DNA from: Candidatus Melainabacteria bacterium
GTDB taxonomy: Bacteria; Cyanobacteriota; Vampirovibrionia; Gastranaerophilales; Gastranaerophilaceae
DNA length: 64,000 bases
NCBI GenBank assembly: GCA_003258795.1
Contig: QHMH01000010.1
Coordinates: 1-64,000 of the forward strand
Reading direction: 5' to 3'
Positions 41,440 to 50,363 of the stretch are shown one piece after another. Each line of letters starts with the position of its first letter. The first letter of the stretch is position 1. Both the position numbers and the translations under genes were made by a program. Under the pieces are notes generated by a model that made no database searches, had not been told where the DNA came from, and worked only from the letters and a program-made list of their open reading frames with translations.

Positions 41440-44400
41440 GACTACCTGAAGGCTTTGAGGTTGAATATTTACCTAATGAAATACCTGAAGGCTTTGAAAT
41501 AGAACAACAACCGACAGCACAAGAAGAATACGACGGCCCTACGATTAGTGCGTATAAGCCGCCTACAGTGCTTGATAATCTTAAAAGCGCTTGGCAATTT
41601 GTAACAGAAGTGCCAGTGGCAGCTTTTATGGAACAGAAAAAAGATAACGAAGCTGCGGAATTAAGAACAAAAGGTATGCTGCTTCGTAAGGTCGGACAAG
41701 ATCTTACAGACGAAGAAAAAGCAAAAATAGAAGAACTTGACAAGCCATATAGTCAAGGTAGATATAATCAGGCTAATAACTATGGTATATATAGTAAGTT
41801 TCAACTTACAAGCGAAGGCAAATATTTTCAAGAGGGCAGCCCTGATGTATTGCCTGAAAGATTTTCTAACGGTGCTAAAAGATTATATGCAGATGTAATG
41901 AAGCAAACTGCAATACTTTATAGCATAGGAAAAGACGCTGGAATATGGGCCGGAGTAGGCGCGCTTGGTGGTTTAGTTGTCGGTGGGGCAGCTACAAGAA
42001 CGCCGGCCGGTGCTGGCGCTGGTGCGCGTACTGGTGCAAGTTTATTAGCAAGAACAGCAGTAGCAAAGAAAAGCTTTGAGCTTGAAGCCGGTTTTATGAG
42101 GCAAGAGCTTGAACAGCTTAATGATGAATTTATAGCAACTGGCACAGAACCTTTGACAGATAATGATATGGATAATTTATCAATGTCAGTAGGTTTAATT
42201 AACGCTACTTTAGAATATGTAGGCTTGGGTGCTGTTCTTAAAGCTGTACCAAACGGACAAAAAATATTAGATATGTTCGGCAAAGAAGGTATAAAACAGC
42301 TTGCGAAAGATCAAACTTTTAGACAGCAACTTGCGGCCTTATCTTTACAGCTTGCAAAAGCCGGTATAGCTGAAGGCTCTACAGAAATGGCGCAAGAATA
42401 TGTAAACTTTATCTATGGAAACTTGGCAAGGAAAATGCGCGGAGTAGCGCCAAAACCTTTGGCCGATAAAATAGACGAAATTATGCAAGCCGGTTTAGTC
42501 GGCTCTGTTTCTGCAATTCTTATGGGAGGAGTAGGAACAACGGCGCAAGTAGGCGCAGTAAAAGTAAAACAAGGTATTGATTCTGTACGCGCAAATAAAG
42601 AAGCTGCTGAAATGACTTTAGATGAAAGAGTAGACTTCACTAATGAGAACATAGATACGCTTGCAGAAATAGCTACAGAACAGGCAAATGAAAACATAAA
42701 AACATTAAAAGCCGGAGTATCTTATACAAGAATAAAAGACGAAATGGAAAGACAGGGCGCAAACTCTGAACTTGCCGATACTTCTGCGCAATTTGTACAG
42801 CAGCTTGATAATGTTATTACTGATAAATTCGGGGAAGAAGGCGCAGAGCTTTTAAGAAAATCTAACCTTCAGATACTTATAAATCAGAATAACAATACTC
42901 AAATGAATGATGAAGCGCGCTTTATTGATAGCGAAATCAAAGAAAGGCAAGAACAGTCATTTAAACCCAGTGAACTTTATACAGACGCTAAAACTTTTCA
43001 ATATAAAGATAATTCAGATGAAAACGGCGTAACAGACAGAATGAACGGAGTAGAAGAATTTGATCCGTTATATGCCGGTGATATTATCGTATATGAAAGA
43101 AAAGACGGTAAAAAATATGTAGTAGACGGACACCAACGCTTGGGCCTTGCTAAAAGACTTGGAGGGGATAATATAACCCTTAAAGGTTATTTATTCAAGG
43201 AAGAAGACGGCTATACGCCTGAACAAATGAGAGTATTAGCAGCGCAAAAGAATATCGCTGAAAATTCAGGAACAGCGCTGGATACCGCAAAGATTATAAA
43301 AGAAGTAGGACTTGATAATTTACCTAAAACAATTCCTACTAATTCTGCTATGGTAAAAGACGGCATAGCACTTTCAAGACTTGGCGATACAGCTTTTCAG
43401 AAAGTTGTAAACGGTGAAGTAACAGCAGCACAAGGCGCGCGTATTGCCGATATTATAAGAAATGATGAACAAAAACAAATCGCAGCAATAGACGGCGTAA
43501 GACTTGCACGCTTTAATAATTTAGAACAAGTTGCTATGTTTGCCCGTGAAGTTCTTGCGGCAGATACGGTAAAATCAGAGCAAATAAATTTATTCGGTAC
43601 GCAAGAATTATTCCAAACTACAGCTATTGAAAAAATACAAATTGTAGATAAAGCTATAAAATCTCTGAAAAATGATAAGAAAATTTTTAGCGGACTTTTG
43701 CGCAATAACAGCAAAATTACCGGCAGAGGTAAAAATAAACTTGATAAAGTAACAAACGAAAGAATAAATCAGCAAGCAGCAGTAGCAATAGAGCTTATAG
43801 AGCGCCTTGCTTCTAAACAAGGTATTATTTCAGATAAGGCCCTTCAATTAGCTGCTATGGTTAAAAATGAAGAAATGACTTTAGATGAAGCTGCAAAAGA
43901 GTTCAAGGCTTATATGCTTACGCCTGATGTTATAAATGAGATCTTCGGCAGAGTTAAAAAGGAAATTGCATATAACCAAACAGCAATAAACCGCTTTGTA
44001 AACACTGAAGAAAACCCTTATAAGTCTTTAGGCGAAGTAACAGAAAACGAAGAAATACTTATTAAACCTGATGAATTTTATTCAAAAGGTTTATATCAAG
44101 CTGCAAAACCTGAAGACTTGGTAAACTGGCGCGCGTTATATCCTGATGTTGCAGCAGATTTAGACGAACAGGACAGACTAAAAGCAGAAGGTTTATTACC
44201 TTCTACGCTTGAAATAAACACGCCTGAACGCATAAAATTAAGAGAGGATATAGCGGCAGAGCTTTACGGCAAAGGTGCTAAAAATAAAAACAAACAGGCT
44301 TATATCGTAATCGGTGCGCCGGCAAGTGGTAAGTCTTCTTTATCTGTACCGCTTGCAAAGAAAACCGGCAGCCTTATAATTGACGCTGATATGGCAAAAG

Positions 44401-47400
44401 AACGCTTGCCGGAATTTATTGAAAGCGACGGCAAGAGAGCGGATCAAGTTCACGAAGAAAGCCAAATTATAGCCAATGAGGTATTAGAAGTCGCTATTGA
44501 AAATGGCGATAATGTTTTGCTGCCTATTGTTGGTAAAAGCGAAGGCGCAATAATGAGAAGATATAATAAGCTTAATGACGCCGGCTATGATGTACATTTA
44601 AGATATGTATATTTACCTATTGAAAAAACAGTAGAAAGAGCCGTAAGCAGATACAGAGAAACCGGCCGCCTTGTGCCGCTTGATTATGTAGTAAATGAAG
44701 TAGGGTACAACCCACTTAAAAATTATGTTATAATGAAAGAAAAAGGAGTATTTAAGAGTTATGAAGCAGTTTCATCAGAAGTTAAATACGGCGAAAAACC
44801 AAAACACCTTGAAGACAACGAAGTCAGGGAACTTGTTTCAAGGAAGATTCGACAAGAAAGTAGCGCTCAAAGGGAAGACGGACTGGAAACACGATCCGAC
44901 GGGCGAGGATTTGGAAATAATCAAGGACTAATTTTTAATCAAGACGAAAATACGAACCCTGAAGAAACGCCACGCGGCCAGTTCAGAATAGATGAAAATG
45001 GCACGGCCATAATTGATATTTTAGAAAACGGCGATCCTTCTACAATATGCCACGAATTAGGCCACTATTATTTATACTCTTTAGATACTCTTGCTAAAGG
45101 GGGAAATAAACGCGCTCAAAAAGAATTATCTGAAGTCTATAGAGTATTCGGAATGAAAGAAGATACTGAATACAATTATGAAGAAATGGTAGATTTTCAC
45201 GAAAGATTTGCGCGCGGCTTTGAGGCTTATTTAATGGAAGGTTCAGCGCCTTCAAAAAGCTTACTAACAGTCTTTCAAAACTTCAAAGACTGGTTAAGAC
45301 AAGTGTATAATTCAGTAAAAGATCTTGATATAAATTTATCAGATGAAGCAATTAAACTTTTTGATCGTGTCTTCACAACAGATGAAGAATACGAAAAAGA
45401 AGTGCTGCCTAAATATCAATATAATTATGTAAAATCTATTGAGCTTGAAGAAGCTATAAACCAGCCTATGTATAAATTCAAAAAGGGCGTATATGATCTT
45501 GGAAAATCTATAAGCACTTGGTATGATAAATTATTTATACCACTTGAAACAAGGCTGGGTAAAATTTCGCCGGAGTTAAGAGATAAATTAAGAAATCATA
45601 CTGCGCAGCTTGCAGTAACAACCGGCAAAGACTTGAACGCAGCAGCAGATTTTATCAAGAAAACTGAAGCTATGAAAGCCCAAAATAAAGCAGATTATTT
45701 AACCTTTGATCTTGCGCTTAAAAATCGTGATGAAAATATGGTAAGAATAATTGCTAATAGATACGGCTTTACTGAAGAATTTAATAAAATAAGAGATATT
45801 CTTGAAGACATATATAACAATGCGCTTGAAGTAGGTATTGATGTAGGCTACCTTGATAATTATTTCCCTCGTCTTGTTAAACACGATATGTCAGAAAAAT
45901 TTATAGAATATATAGAAGCGCTTGCGCGTAAAGAGCAGCAAGATGTAATAAATCAGGTTATTAAACTTGAAGACGCTAAAATAAGTATGGTATTAAGAGA
46001 TCTTGCTGAAGCTGATAATAGCCAGTTTTGGAACGCAGAAGACCGCGCAAAATTCATAAATAATCATATAAGAGGTTTTGGCAAAAATAATATCTTATTA
46101 TCAAGAAATGCCAGCTTGAAATTTGAACGCCGCATAGATGAACTTGACGGCGATTTTAACCAATTCTATGAAAGCTTTGAACCAGCCCTTATAAATTATA
46201 TCGGCAATTCAAGAAAAGTAATAGAAGCAAGAAGATTCTTTGGCAGCGAATATAAAGAAGTAGGGAAGCTGCGTGCAAGAATAAAACGCAAAAAGAAAAC
46301 ACTTGACGAGGTAAAAGACAGATACCCTAACCTTGCAAAAGCAAAAGAGCTTACAAGGTTGAAGTATGAACTTTCACCTATTGAAATTAAGCTGGAAGAA
46401 CTTGAAAACAAACAAGACTTAACGGCAGAACAAGAAGAATATAAACGCAAACTTCAGGGCCAAAAAGAACGATTAAACAGCCAAATAGAATGGGTTGAAG
46501 GTGCTAACGCATATCAAGTCAAAGGCGCTGTTATAAATCGTCTTAAAAATGAAATCAGGGAAACTTCTGAAGAAATTTGCAAGATAATCGGTAATTCTGA
46601 AAATGTAGAAGACAGCATAGGCGCGCTTGTAAATACACTTGCTGCCAATGGTGATATATATGTGAAAGATGAAAAACTTATAAGAGAAATGCTTGTAGCT
46701 CGATTCAATGCAAGCAGAATATGTGAACCAATAAAAATGGTAAAAGATCTTACATATATTACAACTTTGAACGACATAACAAACGCTATTACACAGTTCG
46801 GCGACTTGGCCTTTTCGGTTTATAAGTACGGTTTTGAAGATACATTTAAGGGCCTGAAAAAACCTTTTGATATATCTATGGAAGATCTCGGCATAAACGA
46901 CTTGGCCTATGAGTTCGGCGATACTTCAAAAATATCAAAATGGCTTAAAAAGCAATTTCAAATAATCGGGCTTAGTGCTATTGACGGCTTGGGTAAAAAT
47001 ACAATTATACAAGCTTCTTTGATAAAAGCTCAAAAGCTTGCAAAATCAAATAATGCAGACTTTGACGCAAAATTAAAAAGAATATACGGCGAAGACGCTG
47101 CGGCAGTAAAAGAAGATTTAGCAGCCGGCAAAATTACAGACGACACTATAATTTTTGCTTACCACGAATTAGCAGACATACAGCCAATATCTGAAGATCA
47201 AGTTGCTGAATTATACCAAAGCGGCGGCGGTTTTATGAAGCTATTTTATACCTTAAAAACATACGGTATAAAAGCGCTTGATATTGCGCGTCAAGATGTA
47301 ACTATGAATATTCAACAAGGTATTATGAACAAAAACAAAGGGCAAGTAGTAAAGGGGCTGAAAAACCTTGTAAGACTGCAAATGCTTTTATGGCTGTTCG

Positions 47401-47672
47401 GCGTACCTATAGACGCATTAAAAGATTTACTTTCAAATAGAGATCTTAATATTTTTGAAAGTATGATAGATAACCTGATACCTACATTTATTGTAAATAG
47501 GTTTATATTCCGCGACGCCGGCAGAAGTGGACTTGGAAGCGCTATAGTAAACTTTTTCACGCCTTCAGTAGCGCCGGTAACTATAAGAACATTATCAGGT
47601 AAAAAGAGTGCAATAGCTAATATCCCGTTGATAGGTAAACCAATATATAACTGGTTTTTGAAAGATAAATAA
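41424..47672 (+). CDS. Giant polyvalent ejection protein, 2082 aa (ParB-like, zeta-kinase-like, zincin)
   Basis: The N-terminus has two PEGFE motifs (residues 8-12 and 21-25), then a Gly/Ala membrane-like segment (about 173-210). A ParB/Srx-like domain lies near 530-620 with VDGHQRLG (567-574). A zeta-toxin/kinase-like P-loop domain follows with GAPASGKSS at 964-972 and a later RYRETGRLV. A metallopeptidase-like motif ICHELGHYY has His1210 and His1214 with a later HERFARGFEAYL. The last 700 residues are helical, typical of podovirus internal virion proteins. It is likely ejected into the host and could act on host targets (inference). Confidence 0.8.
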   Translation: MASNLGLPEGFEVEYLPNEIPEGFEIEQQPTAQEEYDGPTISAYKPPTVLDNLKSAWQFVTEVPVAAFMEQKKDNEAAELRTKGMLLRKVGQDLTDEEKAKIEELDKPYSQGRYNQANNYGIYSKFQLTSEGKYFQEGSPDVLPERFSNGAKRLYADVMKQTAILYSIGKDAGIWAGVGALGGLVVGGAATRTPAGAGAGARTGASLLARTAVAKKSFELEAGFMRQELEQLNDEFIATGTEPLTDNDMDNLSMSVGLINATLEYVGLGAVLKAVPNGQKILDMFGKEGIKQLAKDQTFRQQLAALSLQLAKAGIAEGSTEMAQEYVNFIYGNLARKMRGVAPKPLADKIDEIMQAGLVGSVSAILMGGVGTTAQVGAVKVKQGIDSVRANKEAAEMTLDERVDFTNENIDTLAEIATEQANENIKTLKAGVSYTRIKDEMERQGANSELADTSAQFVQQLDNVITDKFGEEGAELLRKSNLQILINQNNNTQMNDEARFIDSEIKERQEQSFKPSELYTDAKTFQYKDNSDENGVTDRMNGVEEFDPLYAGDIIVYERKDGKKYVVDGHQRLGLAKRLGGDNITLKGYLFKEEDGYTPEQMRVLAAQKNIAENSGTALDTAKIIKEVGLDNLPKTIPTNSAMVKDGIALSRLGDTAFQKVVNGEVTAAQGARIADIIRNDEQKQIAAIDGVRLARFNNLEQVAMFAREVLAADTVKSEQINLFGTQELFQTTAIEKIQIVDKAIKSLKNDKKIFSGLLRNNSKITGRGKNKLDKVTNERINQQAAVAIELIERLASKQGIISDKALQLAAMVKNEEMTLDEAAKEFKAYMLTPDVINEIFGRVKKEIAYNQTAINRFVNTEENPYKSLGEVTENEEILIKPDEFYSKGLYQAAKPEDLVNWRALYPDVAADLDEQDRLKAEGLLPSTLEINTPERIKLREDIAAELYGKGAKNKNKQAYIVIGAPASGKSSLSVPLAKKTGSLIIDADMAKERLPEFIESDGKRADQVHEESQIIANEVLEVAIENGDNVLLPIVGKSEGAIMRRYNKLNDAGYDVHLRYVYLPIEKTVERAVSRYRETGRLVPLDYVVNEVGYNPLKNYVIMKEKGVFKSYEAVSSEVKYGEKPKHLEDNEVRELVSRKIRQESSAQREDGLETRSDGRGFGNNQGLIFNQDENTNPEETPRGQFRIDENGTAIIDILENGDPSTICHELGHYYLYSLDTLAKGGNKRAQKELSEVYRVFGMKEDTEYNYEEMVDFHERFARGFEAYLMEGSAPSKSLLTVFQNFKDWLRQVYNSVKDLDINLSDEAIKLFDRVFTTDEEYEKEVLPKYQYNYVKSIELEEAINQPMYKFKKGVYDLGKSISTWYDKLFIPLETRLGKISPELRDKLRNHTAQLAVTTGKDLNAAADFIKKTEAMKAQNKADYLTFDLALKNRDENMVRIIANRYGFTEEFNKIRDILEDIYNNALEVGIDVGYLDNYFPRLVKHDMSEKFIEYIEALARKEQQDVINQVIKLEDAKISMVLRDLAEADNSQFWNAEDRAKFINNHIRGFGKNNILLSRNASLKFERRIDELDGDFNQFYESFEPALINYIGNSRKVIEARRFFGSEYKEVGKLRARIKRKKKTLDEVKDRYPNLAKAKELTRLKYELSPIEIKLEELENKQDLTAEQEEYKRKLQGQKERLNSQIEWVEGANAYQVKGAVINRLKNEIRETSEEICKIIGNSENVEDSIGALVNTLAANGDIYVKDEKLIREMLVARFNASRICEPIKMVKDLTYITTLNDITNAITQFGDLAFSVYKYGFEDTFKGLKKPFDISMEDLGINDLAYEFGDTSKISKWLKKQFQIIGLSAIDGLGKNTIIQASLIKAQKLAKSNNADFDAKLKRIYGEDAAAVKEDLAAGKITDDTIIFAYHELADIQPISEDQVAELYQSGGGFMKLFYTLKTYGIKALDIARQDVTMNIQQGIMNKNKGQVVKGLKNLVRLQMLLWLFGVPIDALKDLLSNRDLNIFESMIDNLIPTFIVNRFIFRDAGRSGLGSAIVNFFTPSVAPVTIRTLSGKKSAIANIPLIGKPIYNWFLKDK

Positions 47673-47689
47673 AAAAAGGAGTAAGGAAA

Positions 47690-50026
47690 ATGACAGTATC
47701 AAAAAACAACCCAGTAAACAATTATGCTGGCGATAGTTCTGCTACTCAATTTGACTTTGATTTTTTGATCGAAGATTCAGGCGAACTGCTCGTACAGCAT
47801 ACAAATTCTTCAGGCGAACAGACAGCGCTTACGCTTGATGTAGATTATTCTATACACGAAGTAGGCAATAAGAATGGAAGCTATATAACCTTCCCTATTG
47901 CCGGTTCAAGCTATTCTGTTTTGGCGGCTGATGAAGTAATATCTTTATCTTTGAAATTAGATATTGAACAAGACAAAGAATATGCGAACTCAAATAAATT
48001 AAACTTCAGCACGCTTGAATGGAGTTTTGACTATATTACAAGAATACTTCAAATTATGAACCGCTTGCTTGCAAGGGCCGTAAAAATTCAAGAAGGTTCA
48101 AATATTGATACCGATACACTTGCAGTAAACTTAAATAAAGTAGCTGATATTTCTGATGATGTTTCTACTGTTGCTGCAAACACAAGCGATATTTCAACCG
48201 TAGCAGATGATATAGCAAATGTAAATACCGTATCAGGTTCTATAGCAAATGTAAACGCTGTAGGTAATTCAATATCAGATGTAAATACCGTAGCGGCAGA
48301 TCTTACAAATGTAGATACCGTAGCTACAAATATTTCAGATGTAAATACTGTGGCCGGTATTGCTTCAGATGTATCTACTGTAAGCAATATTTCTTCTGAT
48401 GTTACAGCGGTAAAAAATAACGCTTCAGATATTTCAGATGTAGCAGACGATATTACAAATGTATGTTCTGTAGCAGCAGATCTTACAAATATTGACGCTG
48501 TGGCCGGTGATCTTACAAACATTGACGCCGTAAAGAATGACCTTACAAATATAGATAGCGTGGCTGCTGATCTTACAAATATAGACAGCGTAGCAGCAGA
48601 TCTTACAAATATTGACAATGCCTCTGCAAATGCCGCATTATCTAAACAGTATGCTATCGGTGTACCTTCTGAACCAACTGAAGGTTCTGCTAAATACTGG
48701 GCCGCACAAGCAGCAGCCGGACAAATTCAAGCAGACTGGGATCAGTCAGATAATACTAAAAAAGACTATATCAAAAATAAACCTACAAAATTATCTAACT
48801 TTACAGACGATAGCGAAACAACACCTATAAAAGAAGCAAAAACTTTAACGGGCCTTACTTCAACTGTAACAGAGCTGAATATATTAGACGGCGCGACTTT
48901 AGATGTAAACGAATTAAATATACTTGACGGTGCTACACTTTCAACCACTGAATTAAATTATGTAGACGGCGTAACATCACCAATACAAACACAAATAAAT
49001 AAAAAGGCAAATTTGATATGTCATACTGACCGTGATTTTGAATATGAAGATCCAAAGTTTATTACGGCTGATAAAGACAACATTACAATACTGGCCGGCA
49101 CAAATATAAAATTAAAAAGCGGCGATTATTACAGCGCAGCTTCAGATACTTCTTACAGCTTTGCTGCTGTGCTTGATACCGGCTCTGTATCTAACGGGAA
49201 AGACTATTATTTTTATTTGAATAACAGCGGCGAACTTATAGCGTCATTAAACGAAACTGCGCCTACTGGTTATACTTCAGATGATGTCGTACAAATAGGC
49301 GGCGCGCATACTCTTTGTGTTAGCGTAACATCATCAAATGCGCCGGCCTTACCTTCTAATAGTTTTTGGAGTACACACCCAGCAATAGGATATAGCGCTG
49401 GTGATATAATACCAAATTCTGTATGGACTGTAGCTTTTAGAAGTTTAGCTAAAACCGGCAACAAAGGGCAAGTCTTAATAGATCATTATGGAATAGAAAA
49501 ATTTTGGGTAGATATTTATTTGCAGTCAGGAACAGGCAGCGCTACTGCTTCTTCTTATGACGGTACAATTACCAATAGTAGACAGCCTATAAATCACCAA
49601 TTTGATATGGACTTGGTAGGCAAGAAACTACCTACAGATAATCAGTTTATGATATTTGCTGAAGGCTCTAACCAAAATACAAATATTGCCGGTGGTGCTA
49701 TTCCGCCTTCAAAACTAACAGGCGGCTATACAGATACAGCCGGCAAAAGAATGATAAGTGGTTTCTTTGTAGAGTGCTGCTGCGGCTATTTGTGGCAGTG
49801 GGGCGAAGAACTCGGCTTTAACGGACAGACTAACTGGACTGCTTACGACACAACCAATAGGGGGCAGTCGTACGGTATGCCGTACGTCTTGCTTTTCGGG
49901 GGTGATTACGATAGCGGTGCGAACGGCGGTTCTTGGGCGCGTGTTTGCATCGCTCCCCGTACGGATGTGTACACGAACAAGGGCGCTCGCGGCGTGAGCT
50001 GTCATTTTGAAAAACATCATAAATAA
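47690..50026 (+). CDS. Tail fibre with C-type-lectin-like tip, target of the DGR
   Basis: 778 residues. The first 145 resemble T7 fibre N-termini (NNPVNNYAGDSSATQFDFDF; TLEWSFDYITRILQIMNRLL), which attach to the tail. Then come 10-residue repeats (about 150-310), TELNILDGATL shaft motifs, and a C-terminal C-type-lectin/FGE-like fold with GYLWQWGEELGFNG and GGSWAR...GARGV. The last 46 codons hold the VR; diversified positions are 735, 739, 742, 744, 752, 754, 755, 759 and 761. This is the predicted receptor-binding protein. Confidence 0.92.
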   Translation: MTVSKNNPVNNYAGDSSATQFDFDFLIEDSGELLVQHTNSSGEQTALTLDVDYSIHEVGNKNGSYITFPIAGSSYSVLAADEVISLSLKLDIEQDKEYANSNKLNFSTLEWSFDYITRILQIMNRLLARAVKIQEGSNIDTDTLAVNLNKVADISDDVSTVAANTSDISTVADDIANVNTVSGSIANVNAVGNSISDVNTVAADLTNVDTVATNISDVNTVAGIASDVSTVSNISSDVTAVKNNASDISDVADDITNVCSVAADLTNIDAVAGDLTNIDAVKNDLTNIDSVAADLTNIDSVAADLTNIDNASANAALSKQYAIGVPSEPTEGSAKYWAAQAAAGQIQADWDQSDNTKKDYIKNKPTKLSNFTDDSETTPIKEAKTLTGLTSTVTELNILDGATLDVNELNILDGATLSTTELNYVDGVTSPIQTQINKKANLICHTDRDFEYEDPKFITADKDNITILAGTNIKLKSGDYYSAASDTSYSFAAVLDTGSVSNGKDYYFYLNNSGELIASLNETAPTGYTSDDVVQIGGAHTLCVSVTSSNAPALPSNSFWSTHPAIGYSAGDIIPNSVWTVAFRSLAKTGNKGQVLIDHYGIEKFWVDIYLQSGTGSATASSYDGTITNSRQPINHQFDMDLVGKKLPTDNQFMIFAEGSNQNTNIAGGAIPPSKLTGGYTDTAGKRMISGFFVECCCGYLWQWGEELGFNGQTNWTAYDTTNRGQSYGMPYVLLFGGDYDSGANGGSWARVCIAPRTDVYTNKGARGVSCHFEKHHK
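48130..48630 (+). repeat. In-gene repeats of the tail-fibre shaft
   Basis: Degenerate 30-nt units encode VAADLTNIDS-like decapeptides, near perfect at 48475-48620. Similar NVNTV, DVSTV and DISDV units precede them. They probably form a trimeric shaft and are prone to copy-number change. Confidence 0.8.
49869..49886 (+). other. Hairpin at the upstream edge of the VR
   Basis: CGTACGG (49869-49875) pairs with CCGTACG (49880-49886), loop TATG. It lies inside the coding sequence, exactly where VR/TR similarity begins. In BPP-1 a DNA hairpin flanks the VR on the other side; here the role is unknown. Confidence 0.6.
49885..49997 (+). repeat. DGR variable repeat (VR)
   Basis: 113 bp at the 3' end of the tail-fibre gene, aligned without gaps to the TR 234 bp downstream. 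There are 13 mismatches; 11 are at TR adenines (11 of 27 adenines changed, to G, T or C). Only 2 of 86 non-adenine positions differ. The last 16 bp (49982-49997) are identical and GC-rich, as expected of an initiation-of-mutagenic-homology region. Confidence 0.93.
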
Positions 50027-50118
50027 TAAATCAAAAATCAAATAACAATAATCAATAATCAATAATCATAAACCATAAATCATAGACCATTAAAATAAAA
50101 AAGGGTTACTATCCTACC
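50027..50118 (+). other. AT-rich spacer between VR and TR
   Basis: About 90 bp, mostly A/T, with repeated AATCAATAATC-like units (50040-50075). No gene. It separates the fibre stop from the TR. A GGGT/ACCC inverted repeat (50103-50106 and 50116-50119) abuts the TR start. Confidence 0.6.
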
Positions 50119-50231
50119 CGTCTTGCATTTCGGGGGTAATTACGATAACGGTACGAACTGCGGTTCTTGGGCGCGTAATTGCAACAATCCCCGTACGAAT
50201 GTGAACACGAACAATGGCGCTCGCGGCGTGA
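50119..50231 (+). repeat. DGR template repeat (TR)
   Basis: Non-coding copy of the VR, downstream of the fibre gene and upstream of the RT. Read in the VR frame it is rich in AAC/AAT codons (positions matching 739, 742, 752, 754, 755, 759, 761), the codon bias that lets adenine mutagenesis reach many amino acids without stops. The frame ends ATA TTG TGA just beyond the repeat. Confidence 0.93.
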
Positions 50232-50276
50232 TATTGTGAGCCTTTTAAGTAAGGCCATAAGCTGGGGTGGTGATCC

Positions 50277-50292
50277 TTCGCCTTCGGGCGAA
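50277..50292 (+). ncRNA. TTCG hairpin in the TR-RT spacer (part of template RNA)
   Basis: TTCGCC (50277-50282), TTCG loop, GGCGAA (50287-50292). It lies 46 nt after the TR in the spacer that in BPP-1 is part of the template RNA and binds the RT complex. Likely a structural element of that RNA. Confidence 0.55.
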
Positions 50293-50363
50293 AAAACAAT
50301 GCGTAGTGCGGTTTGTTTTGGTAAAGTAATTGAAAATTCAAGCCGCATTTTTTAAGGTGAAGA

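Noticed and set aside
44313..44800. Zeta toxin as a separate toxin-antitoxin system
   Set aside because: It is an internal domain of the giant virion protein and no epsilon-like antitoxin gene is present.
48088..48618. Long antisense open frame with VRSAATLSIF repeats
   Set aside because: It mirrors the repeat-encoding fibre gene, has no ribosome site and a typical shadow composition.
48130..48630. Regular short repeats that could suggest a CRISPR array
   Set aside because: They are in-frame decapeptide repeats of the tail-fibre shaft with no unique spacers and no cas genes.
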